A stretch of 64,000 bases of DNA from JAVJSU01 sp040219275 (GTDB taxonomy: Bacteria > Chloroflexota > Anaerolineae > Aggregatilineales > Phototrophicaceae). A program made the position numbers and the translations under genes. The notes below the pieces were generated by a model, which worked only from the letters and a program-made list of their open reading frames with translations, was not told the DNA's origin and did not search any database. The stretch is taken from the NCBI GenBank assembly GCA_040219275.1, contig JAVJSU010000039.1, forward strand, positions 248,001-312,000. Direction: 5' to 3'. Of this stretch, positions 9,388 to 16,829 are shown one piece after another. Every line of letters begins with the position of its first letter. Position 1 is the stretch's first letter.

Positions 9388-10068
9388 ATGGGATTGTTTA
9401 GACGGCGGGGAGAAAATCCAAATGCGGTAGCGGGTGTGTTCCTGCTTATTCTATTGCTGGCGATCACCGGACCCAATATTTTGCCGCGCCTCACCGCATC
9501 GATTCCCGTAGTGGATGAAGGTGTGCCGTGTCGCTGGTTACGTGAAGGCGAACAACGCGCCATGCACCAATCACTGATCGGGCGTTCAGCCAGTCTGGTT
9601 ACCGCATCACCCATTAGTCTGGCGGTAGAAACCACTGCCCTGTCCAGCGCGAGCACCAATCTGGTGGTCACGATTACGGTCATCAATGACACCATCGGCA
9701 CGGTGCCATTTTTACTGATTAACGACACAGTCGCCGTGGGAATCAATACCAACGTCTCTGGTCTGGGTGTTGCCTTCAACGCCACCGCCCCCGTCCCTGC
9801 GATTGGCGCAACCACGACCAGCTACCCTGAAAACCAGATTCGCCTGCTCGGACCACGACAACGGTGCGTACATCGCATTTCTTTCGCCGTGACCGAGCTA
9901 CAGGGCACGATTGGCGGTTTCGGGGGTGATACCATCACCGCCTTTTACCGGAACGGCTCACGCGGGACTGCCAGCCCAACAGCACAGGGGCAACAAATTT
10001 ACGCCGATCAAGGGTTATGGACAGGAGTCGTACAGTCCTTACCGTATACGATCAGCGTAGCTCAATAA
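9388..10068 (+). CDS. Membrane-anchored exported protein of unknown function
   Basis: A 226-residue protein with a short positively charged N-terminus (MGLFRRRGENPN), one transmembrane helix (about residues 14-32) and an outward-facing domain rich in Thr, Val, Asn and Ala. The pattern is likely to be beta-sheet. No family is recognised and no catalytic motif is visible. Two cysteines (near residues 48 and 157) could form a disulfide. It begins three bases after miaA and is likely to be its operon partner by position only. Confidence 0.65.
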   Translation: MGLFRRRGENPNAVAGVFLLILLLAITGPNILPRLTASIPVVDEGVPCRWLREGEQRAMHQSLIGRSASLVTASPISLAVETTALSSASTNLVVTITVINDTIGTVPFLLINDTVAVGINTNVSGLGVAFNATAPVPAIGATTTSYPENQIRLLGPRQRCVHRISFAVTELQGTIGGFGGDTITAFYRNGSRGTASPTAQGQQIYADQGLWTGVVQSLPYTISVAQ

Positions 10069-10071
10069 TTT

Positions 10072-10080
10072 TGCTATAAT
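10072..10080 (+). promoter_or_regulatory. Extended -10 promoter of the FHA regulator gene
   Basis: TGCTATAAT matches an extended -10 element, which needs no strong -35. A second TATAAT lies at 10091-10096. The predicted transcript would start near 10087, giving a leader of about 57 bases. Confidence 0.55.
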
Positions 10081-10097
10081 GTGAAAGACTTATAATT

Positions 10098-10116
10098 ACA
10101 GAACACCTTATTCTGT
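10098..10116. promoter_or_regulatory. Inverted repeat ACAGAA-N7-TTCTGT in the FHA regulator leader
   Basis: Perfect 6-bp arms (10098-10103 and 10111-10116) lie just downstream of the predicted start site and before the Shine-Dalgarno AAGGATAGG. It could be an operator for autoregulation by the encoded winged-helix protein, or an RNA hairpin. Confidence 0.4.
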
Positions 10117-10143
10117 GAATAGAGAAAAGGATAGGTAATTTAG

Positions 10144-10803
10144 ATGACAGAACAACAGGATAAGCCTATTCTCACGGCATTAGAAGGCAAATTCGCGCGC
10201 CAACACTGGGCGTTAGATGGCGATGATGTCATTATTGGTCGGGATGATACCTGCGATGTCATTATTCCTGAGCGGCAAATTTCCCGCCAGCATATCCGCA
10301 TCTACCGCAGTGATAAACAATTCTTCATTGAAGATTTGAATAGCCGCAACGGGACATGGGTCAACGACCAGCGATTAGAAGGTCTGTCGGAATTACACGA
10401 CGGCGATGAACTGAATCTCGCGCTGGCGATCAAACTGCAATTTATCGGCTCCGGTGCAACCGCGCCCCTGCCCTTTGAATTGCCGGATAACATCGGTGGA
10501 CGTTTGCGCCTCGATACAGAATCGCGTCGCGTATTCATCAACGACGAGGAACTTAACCCCGCGCTCAGTTTGCCCCAATATCGCCTGCTGGAATTATTGT
10601 ATCAAAACACGGGGAGCATCTGCACGCGTGACGAAGTGGTAGAAGCGGTCTGGCCCGATGTGATGGGCGAAGGTGTGAGCGAACAGGCGATAGATGCGCT
10701 TGTACGCCGTTTACGGGATCGCCTCGCGGAAACAGACCCCGAAGTACAGTACATTGTCACTGTGCGCGGTCATGGCTTCCGGTTGGAAAATCCGCAGATT
10801 TAG
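10144..10803 (+). CDS. FHA domain plus OmpR/PhoB-type winged-helix transcriptional regulator
   Basis: A 219-residue cytoplasmic regulator. Residues ~10-100 form a forkhead-associated phosphothreonine-binding domain with the GRDD, SRQH and NSRNGTWVN signatures. Residues ~120-215 form a winged-helix DNA-binding domain (LSLPQYRLLELLY, VSEQAIDALVRRLRDRL, VRGHGFRL). The FHA module replaces the usual receiver domain, so DNA binding should be controlled by Ser/Thr phosphorylation and not by His-Asp relay. A Ser/Thr kinase is encoded at 57.7-59.6 kb and is a plausible but unproven partner. The gene ends in a 4-base convergent overlap with the next one. Confidence 0.9.
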   Translation: MTEQQDKPILTALEGKFARQHWALDGDDVIIGRDDTCDVIIPERQISRQHIRIYRSDKQFFIEDLNSRNGTWVNDQRLEGLSELHDGDELNLALAIKLQFIGSGATAPLPFELPDNIGGRLRLDTESRRVFINDEELNPALSLPQYRLLELLYQNTGSICTRDEVVEAVWPDVMGEGVSEQAIDALVRRLRDRLAETDPEVQYIVTVRGHGFRLENPQI

Positions 10804-11450
10804 TTTTCAAGATTAGCATTCGTGTTTGGGGAAGGAACATCCGTAGCGGTGTTACTCCCCAGAATTTTGTTCTTGATAAAATGATATATTCCCAGAATTG
10901 ACAGTCCAAGAAACAAAAAAAAGAAACCTAAAACAGAAGCGGAGTCTACGAGAGATTGTTCGCGTTCAACCAATCTTAACGGTAGAACGCGTGAATCTAA
11001 ATCCGGATAGTATTGAGTAAATTCATCCACAATATCTTGGTCATTAGGCGATAGCCTATTCACATATACAACAAACGTTTCTATCTCAGAAGAAAGTTCA
11101 AATTGTGATTCACTGCGATAGAGCAACAAGTAATCTTCAATTTCCACGATGCTATAGTACGAAATATCATCACCAAATAGGAACTCCAAAACTCCACCGG
11201 AAGTAACCATCTCCCATCCGGTGTCAAAAACCATTTCACCCCTAACCGAATATGGGCGAGACCCATCCATTTGAAAATTACCATCACGCAGATCTTGAGT
11301 GGAAAGTGGGATAGCAGGCTGAATCACTTCCGGTAAAACAACAAAATTTCCCCAGAGAATGACGACAATCAGCGTAAGAATAACAACAGTAAGTGTTTTA
11401 TAAGTCCCCTGTATATACAGCCCTATAAACCAATTAAGGTCGATATACAT
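10800..11450 (-). CDS. Two-helix membrane protein of unknown function
   Basis: A 216-residue protein with a transmembrane helix near residues 18-38, an extracytoplasmic domain of about 130 residues and a second helix near 172-192 ending in a short Asn-rich cytoplasmic tail. No known domain or catalytic motif is recognised. By eye its bases are richer in A+T and its codon choice less uniform than the neighbours, which may point to later acquisition. It converges on the FHA regulator gene, sharing four bases at the stop codons, with no terminator between them. Confidence 0.6.
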   Translation of the reverse strand: MYIDLNWFIGLYIQGTYKTLTVVILTLIVVILWGNFVVLPEVIQPAIPLSTQDLRDGNFQMDGSRPYSVRGEMVFDTGWEMVTSGGVLEFLFGDDISYYSIVEIEDYLLLYRSESQFELSSEIETFVVYVNRLSPNDQDIVDEFTQYYPDLDSRVLPLRLVEREQSLVDSASVLGFFFLFLGLSILGIYHFIKNKILGSNTATDVPSPNTNANLEN

Positions 11451-11560
11451 GCTATTTTCTCCTCAAGCTCTACTGTCTCTGAATAAATATAGTTTAAGAA
11501 AGCAACTACACTATCAGGTAGTTATTTTATGAAATAGGTTAGGAAAAAAGGTCAAATACG

Positions 11561-11566
11561 TATAAT
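11561..11566 (+). promoter_or_regulatory. Possible -10 element for the S9 peptidase gene
   Basis: TATAAT lies 42 bases before the GTG start in an A+T-rich stretch. The -35 region is poor. Confidence 0.3.
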
Positions 11567-11608
11567 ATCACTCTATTGCAAACCTGAAGGTCAAAGGATT
11601 AGTGTGTT

Positions 11609-13780
11609 GTGACAGATCATGAGCATCAACCCCCGTTTCCCCTAGAAGCAACAGCGGTTTCACCACCACCGGGATATGCCATCCCCAACACCATCACCTT
11701 TAGCAATGATGACACAACCATTACCTATCTATTCGCCACACCGGATGCACCAATCCAGCAACTGTATGCATTTGATGTGAATACCGGAAAACGCACGATC
11801 TCTGCATCGCCTCCGGGTGGTGGTGTGCAGGAAGATAAACTGACACCGGAAGAAGAACTACGCCGTCAACGTGAACGGATGCTTGCCGTCGGCATCACCC
11901 ATTATCAGCGCGTTTCAGGTTCAGACCGCATCCTCGTACCACTAAACGGCAGTATCTATGTGCAAGATTCGCCCACAGAATCACTTCGCCTCGTCGTCGA
12001 TACCTCCGGTCAAGCGCCTGCCCTCACGCCTCGCCTTACAGAAGACGGTCAATGGATTGCTTATGTGCAGGATGCAGAACTTTATGTTATCTCAGCGGAT
12101 GGTAATGGGACACCGCGCCAATTAACCGCCGGAGCGCGTGGCACAGGTAAAACCAACGGTCTGGCGGATTATATCGCGCAGGAAGAACTCGGACGTGGCG
12201 AGGGTTTCTGGTGGTCAGATAACGCCGAATTTATCGCCTATACAGAAGTCGACGAAACGCACATCCCCGCATATCGCATTGTGCATCAGGGCAAAGAGGC
12301 TACCGGAGACGGCGCTCAGGAAGATCATCATTACCCGTTTGCAGGTGAAGACAATCCCCGCGTGCGTCTGGCGATTACAGCGCGTGATGGCGGCGAACCG
12401 ATCTGGATGAATACCGACTTTGGCGAGGAAACCTATATTGCGCGGGTATTCTGGTGGCAGGATGGCAGTCCGGGCGCAGAGATATTAAACCGCCTACAAA
12501 ATCGGATGTGGCTGGCACGCTTCGACATTGAAACTGGCGAACGCATCACCATGATCGAAGAACAAACCGACTATTGGATCAATAAACGCAACAAAGGTCA
12601 CAAATTACTCAAGAATGGCGATGTTCTCATGACATCTGAACGCGACGGCTATAATCATCTGTATCTTTATGGTCACGAAAACACGCTCAAACAACGCCTG
12701 TCCGACGGTGGCTGGGTGGTGGATAGCATCGCCGGTGTCGATGAAGACAACGGCATTGTTTACTTCACAGGCAATCGTGAAAATCCAACGGAAGCGCACC
12801 TCTATCGTGTGCCGTTGGCAGGTGGCGAAGTTGAACGCATCACACAACAAGCAGGCACGCACGCCATTGTCATGGATCACACCTGCACGCGTTTCGTCGA
12901 TACCTTTACGTCACTTTCACAGCCGCCTATCATCACCCTACGCGACCTGCAAACCGGCGAAATCATCCGCACAATTCATGAGCCAGATGATCCGCGTATC
13001 GAAGAATTCAACCTCACTCCGCCGGAAATCATCACGCTACAAAATCGCATCGGAGACACACTTTTCGGCGCGATCTACCGTCCGCCTTCTCATTTTGGCG
13101 ATGGTCCGTTCCCGACAATTGTGTATGTCTATGGCGGTCCCGGTCCACAGATGGTTACGAACAGCTACGCCCTGACTGCTAATCTGATGCTCCAATATTT
13201 GAGTCATCTCGGCTTTCTGGTGTTCCGGCTGGATAATCGTGGCAGTGCGCGGCGTGGGCTGGAATTTGAAGGCGCATTAAAGCACGCCATGGGTACGATA
13301 GAAGTTGACGATCAGGTTGACGGTGTGCGCTGGCTCACTGAACAGGGCTTGACTGATCCAGCACGGGTTGGCATTTATGGCTGGAGCTATGGCGGCTATA
13401 TGACGCTGATGTGCCTGACCAAAGCGGCAGATACGTTTAGTGTCGGTGTTGCAGGCGCGCCGGTAACCCATTGGGATGGATATGACACCGCTTATACCGA
13501 ACGTTACATGAACACCCCGCAGAAAAACCCCGATGGCTACGCAGATGGAAGCGTGATGGCGCATGTGGACAAGCTCAACGGAAAACTCATGCTCATTCAC
13601 GGTATGCTAGACGAAAATGTGCATTTCCGGCACACTGCCCGCCTTATCAACGCCCTAAATCGCGCCCGCAAAGCATATGATCTACTCATCTTCCCCGATG
13701 AACGCCATATGCCCCGCAACAAAGCAGACCGTGTGTATCTCAACGAAAGACTCATCAAGCATTTCCAGAAACATCTATAA
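11609..13780 (+). CDS. S9 family (prolyl oligopeptidase / DPP-IV-like) serine peptidase
   Basis: A 723-residue peptidase with an N-terminal beta-propeller of the DPP-IV type (about residues 20-460) and a C-terminal alpha/beta-hydrolase domain. The catalytic triad is visible: Ser593 in GWSYGGY, Asp668 in LDENVH and His700 in DERHMP. The YGGPGPQ oxyanion segment is also present. The paired EE in AQEELGR (residues ~190-195) resembles the DPP-IV N-terminus-binding glutamates, so an exo-dipeptidyl activity is likely. No signal peptide is visible, which suggests the cytoplasm. Translation probably starts at GTG after AAAGGA. Downstream lies only an inverted repeat without a T-run. Confidence 0.9.
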   Translation: MTDHEHQPPFPLEATAVSPPPGYAIPNTITFSNDDTTITYLFATPDAPIQQLYAFDVNTGKRTISASPPGGGVQEDKLTPEEELRRQRERMLAVGITHYQRVSGSDRILVPLNGSIYVQDSPTESLRLVVDTSGQAPALTPRLTEDGQWIAYVQDAELYVISADGNGTPRQLTAGARGTGKTNGLADYIAQEELGRGEGFWWSDNAEFIAYTEVDETHIPAYRIVHQGKEATGDGAQEDHHYPFAGEDNPRVRLAITARDGGEPIWMNTDFGEETYIARVFWWQDGSPGAEILNRLQNRMWLARFDIETGERITMIEEQTDYWINKRNKGHKLLKNGDVLMTSERDGYNHLYLYGHENTLKQRLSDGGWVVDSIAGVDEDNGIVYFTGNRENPTEAHLYRVPLAGGEVERITQQAGTHAIVMDHTCTRFVDTFTSLSQPPIITLRDLQTGEIIRTIHEPDDPRIEEFNLTPPEIITLQNRIGDTLFGAIYRPPSHFGDGPFPTIVYVYGGPGPQMVTNSYALTANLMLQYLSHLGFLVFRLDNRGSARRGLEFEGALKHAMGTIEVDDQVDGVRWLTEQGLTDPARVGIYGWSYGGYMTLMCLTKAADTFSVGVAGAPVTHWDGYDTAYTERYMNTPQKNPDGYADGSVMAHVDKLNGKLMLIHGMLDENVHFRHTARLINALNRARKAYDLLIFPDERHMPRNKADRVYLNERLIKHFQKHL

Positions 13781-13792
13781 ACGCGTCATCTA

Positions 13793-13833
13793 TCCGGCGG
13801 AAAACGCTACACAGGGTAATGCACTCCGCCGGA
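13793..13833. repeat. Inverted repeat TCCGGCGGA/TCCGCCGGA
   Basis: Perfect 9-bp arms (13793-13801 and 13825-13833) with a 23-base loop directly after the S9 peptidase stop codon. There is no T-run, so if it ends transcription it does so inefficiently. It could instead protect the 3' end of the mRNA. Confidence 0.45.
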
Positions 13834-13923
13834 AACCCTTTGATGATCTTCCTATGCAGGATGTCACATTGATGTAAAATAGAAGGCTAAATGTAAATTC
13901 AGCAATTTATTGGAAATCCCACT

Positions 13924-16764
13924 TTGGCAAAGTTAAAACCTACTACTGAATTACTGGAAGGTATCCTCGCACGGATTCCTGAAGGGTTCATTCATCGAAA
14001 TCGGCTTGGCAAGCGCCTTAAAATCGCGTCCAAAGACAAGATCGCCCCGCTATTAGAGGAGTCATTCGTCGCGAATACCGGCAATCTGTATTACGACACG
14101 CGCCGCTTGACCGAAGATCAGGTCATGCACAGCGATACATGGTGCAAACCGGTACTTCCGACACTCCATAAAGACGGCGGTTTACCAGAAAAAACGATAG
14201 ACGAAAAGCAAGCGATCAGAGACGAGAAACTTACCCAAGCCAAAAACGAAAATTATGATCGTATCATGCGCTTGCTCGGCTATACGGCGGGCTTTACTAC
14301 TCAGGAAGCCCTGTGTAGCACACCTGAAGAACGTCTCGCGCTAAAATCCATGCTCGATGATGGTTGGCTTAAGCAAATGGACGATCTGATATTCGACCCG
14401 TTGCGCGTTGGTCAGCCGACCATGCAAACCATCGCCCATCGCCATACCATCATGCCGCTACATCAAGCGTTGGTTCAAGAATTACAAGCCTTACCGGGGC
14501 ATACCATCGAACAAAAAATTCTGCAAGAAAAATACGATAAAAACACGCTTACTAGCATCCTGAATATGGGCGGATTTTCCACCTATATCGTCCCCATGAA
14601 GGTCGCGCCATATCAATCTACATGGATTCGACTTAAAGAAAGTGATCCAGAAAGCGCCCGTGACGTGGCGGCAGAAGCCGTAAGCATCAAAGACGCAGAT
14701 TGGGAAGACGCCCTGCAACATTGTGGCGAGGTCGTCCGTAATGGCGCACGCGATGGCACAACCAATCGTATTCGCGTTGTCGCCCGCACGTATACCGTTA
14801 GCAAAGCGGCGAAATTGCTCAACGTGCATCAGGAATCCATCGAACGTGCGATCAAAGATGGGGTGCTTTCTGCATTCCCTGACCCCGAAGAACGCACCCG
14901 CATCCCCGCTGAAGATATGGAAACCGTCTACAACGACCCTGAACTAACCGAGGAAATCACCGCCTACGAAATCGTCAAAGTGCGTGATTTGTCGCTCGTC
15001 GCGGAGATGAATTATTCGACCATGCGGCGCAGATTAGTTCGGTTGAAGATCAACGCGAGAGCGCCGCGGTGGGGTGAAGTTCGCGGCAAATGGAAACTCC
15101 CAAATTACTTCTATGAATATCGCATGATTCTGGATGCGAAACGGCAAGCATGGGAAGAACGCAAAGCCGAAGAACGGGCGGACGAGCAACGTAAAATCCG
15201 CGAAGTGTTGGATGCAGAACGTAAGCATCGCGAATCGCTCCGTGCGCGCTTAGTGGCCGCGTTCCCAACATGGCAACATGCAGAGCGTAACGATCAGCAC
15301 ATCACCCTGCACATTGGTCCGCCCAACAGTGGTAAAACACACGACTCGCTCACCGTCCTCAGCGAAGCCGGCAGTGGCTGGTATCTCGCGCCCTTGCGTC
15401 TGCTGGCATTTGAGGTCTTTGATCGCCTGAATCGTCAGGGTGTACTCTGCAATCTGCTCACCGGAGAGGAATACATTCCCGTCCCCGGCGCAAACATCAC
15501 CGCCGCGACGATTGAAATGTTTAATCCCAATACCAGCGGTGAAGTCGTCGTCATTGATGAAGCGCAACTACTCGCAGACGCAGATCGCGGATGGGCATGG
15601 ACGCGTGCGTTAATGTCCGCGCAATCACCGGATATTCACGTCATCGCGCCCAATACCGCACAGGGCTTAATCGAAAAACTCGCCAGTGAAGCGGCTATAT
15701 CGCTAGAAGTTATCGAACATCAACGTCTTGCACCGATTGAAGTCTCGGACACAAATTGGGAAATTGATAACCTGCCCGCTTCAACCATCCTCGTGGCATT
15801 TTCCCGGCGGATGGTACTTCACCTCAAAACCATCCTTGAGCAACAAAATCGGCGTGTCTCGGTGGTCTATGGGGGTTTACCGCCGGAAGTAAGGCGTAAA
15901 CAGGCAGATCGCTTCGCTAGCGGAGAAACCGAAATCTGCGTGGCGACGGATGCAGTCGGCATGGGACTCAATCTACCGGCAGATCATGTCTGCTTTTACG
16001 AGGTCGAAAAATACGATGGGCGCGATATTCGCTCACTGTATCCAGCAGAAGTCCAGCAAATCGGCGGACGTGCAGGGCGATTCGGGTTGAGCACGGTCGG
16101 TAAAGTGGGTGCCACATCCATGCGTGACCTTAAAATGGTCAGAAAGCTATTTTATGCGGATGCAACAATCCTCACCCATGCACGCGTCGCACCGAGTTTG
16201 CAAGACCTTGAATTGCTCCCCGGCAGTCTGCATGAGCGCCTCCTGCAATGGTCGGAACTACAATCTATACCGGAATCTCTGCGTAACGTCATCAAGACAG
16301 CAGATTTGAGCGAGCGCATCGAATTGGCAAGGATGTTACGTGACGAAGAAGTAGATAAACTGGGCATGGAAAAGGCGCTGAAGCTCGTCAATGCCCCAAC
16401 GCGTAAAGAAACCCGCGCATTCTGGTATAACTGCACCCAGCACATCTTAAAAGGCTTCCCTATGCCTACCCCGCCGCCACCGCCCAATAAGATTTCCATG
16501 AGCCGCGATCTGGAAGCCACCGAAATCAGCATCGCCTGTGCAGATATTTACCTCTGGCTTTCTCAGCGGCGGGAATTTTCAACATTTGGCGCGGATCGCA
16601 AAGCAGTGAGCAACGAGCGTGAAACGTGGTCATTGCGGATTGATTTTGCGCTCATCAATCAGCTAGATACCTCGCGCCGTTGTCCTGAATGTGGCAAGAT
16701 GCTCAAAATCAATCATCGTCACCGCCTCTGTGACAATTGCTTCGTCCGCGAACGGATGCGCTAA
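13924..16764 (+). CDS. SUV3-like ATP-dependent RNA/DNA helicase with N-terminal HTH modules and a C-terminal zinc ribbon
   Basis: A 946-residue superfamily 2 helicase. The core resembles eukaryotic/mitochondrial SUPV3L1: Walker A GPPNSGKT (Lys471), the APLRLLA and LLTGEEYIPV segments, Walker B DEAQ (545-548), ATDAVGMGLNLP, and QIGGRAGRF (Arg716-Arg719). The first ~290 residues are unrecognised. Residues ~290-335 look like an excisionase/MerR-type helix-turn-helix (YTVSKAAKLLNVHQESIERA), and a second similar segment lies at ~350-395. A charged coiled coil then leads into the helicase. The C-terminus is a four-cysteine zinc ribbon (C920, C923, C936, C939). The start is TTG. It is flanked by a terminator and is transcribed alone. 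Confidence 0.85.
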   Translation: MAKLKPTTELLEGILARIPEGFIHRNRLGKRLKIASKDKIAPLLEESFVANTGNLYYDTRRLTEDQVMHSDTWCKPVLPTLHKDGGLPEKTIDEKQAIRDEKLTQAKNENYDRIMRLLGYTAGFTTQEALCSTPEERLALKSMLDDGWLKQMDDLIFDPLRVGQPTMQTIAHRHTIMPLHQALVQELQALPGHTIEQKILQEKYDKNTLTSILNMGGFSTYIVPMKVAPYQSTWIRLKESDPESARDVAAEAVSIKDADWEDALQHCGEVVRNGARDGTTNRIRVVARTYTVSKAAKLLNVHQESIERAIKDGVLSAFPDPEERTRIPAEDMETVYNDPELTEEITAYEIVKVRDLSLVAEMNYSTMRRRLVRLKINARAPRWGEVRGKWKLPNYFYEYRMILDAKRQAWEERKAEERADEQRKIREVLDAERKHRESLRARLVAAFPTWQHAERNDQHITLHIGPPNSGKTHDSLTVLSEAGSGWYLAPLRLLAFEVFDRLNRQGVLCNLLTGEEYIPVPGANITAATIEMFNPNTSGEVVVIDEAQLLADADRGWAWTRALMSAQSPDIHVIAPNTAQGLIEKLASEAAISLEVIEHQRLAPIEVSDTNWEIDNLPASTILVAFSRRMVLHLKTILEQQNRRVSVVYGGLPPEVRRKQADRFASGETEICVATDAVGMGLNLPADHVCFYEVEKYDGRDIRSLYPAEVQQIGGRAGRFGLSTVGKVGATSMRDLKMVRKLFYADATILTHARVAPSLQDLELLPGSLHERLLQWSELQSIPESLRNVIKTADLSERIELARMLRDEEVDKLGMEKALKLVNAPTRKETRAFWYNCTQHILKGFPMPTPPPPPNKISMSRDLEATEISIACADIYLWLSQRREFSTFGADRKAVSNERETWSLRIDFALINQLDTSRRCPECGKMLKINHRHRLCDNCFVRERMR

Positions 16765-16773
16765 CCTAAACAA

Positions 16774-16807
16774 AAAGGCAGATCATAAACGATCTGCCTT
16801 TATTTTT
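16774..16807. terminator. Bidirectional intrinsic terminator
   Basis: A perfect 11-bp stem (16774-16784 with 16791-16801) with a six-base loop and T-rich flanks on both strands. It serves the helicase gene on the plus strand and the surface-protein gene on the minus strand. Confidence 0.9.
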
Positions 16808-16829
16808 GCCAGAATTTTCGGCGTATTAT

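Noticed and set aside
9381..9815. Minus-strand open frame opposite the exported protein after miaA
   Set aside because: The plus-strand frame has a signal-anchor helix and good operon spacing. The antisense product has no recognisable feature.
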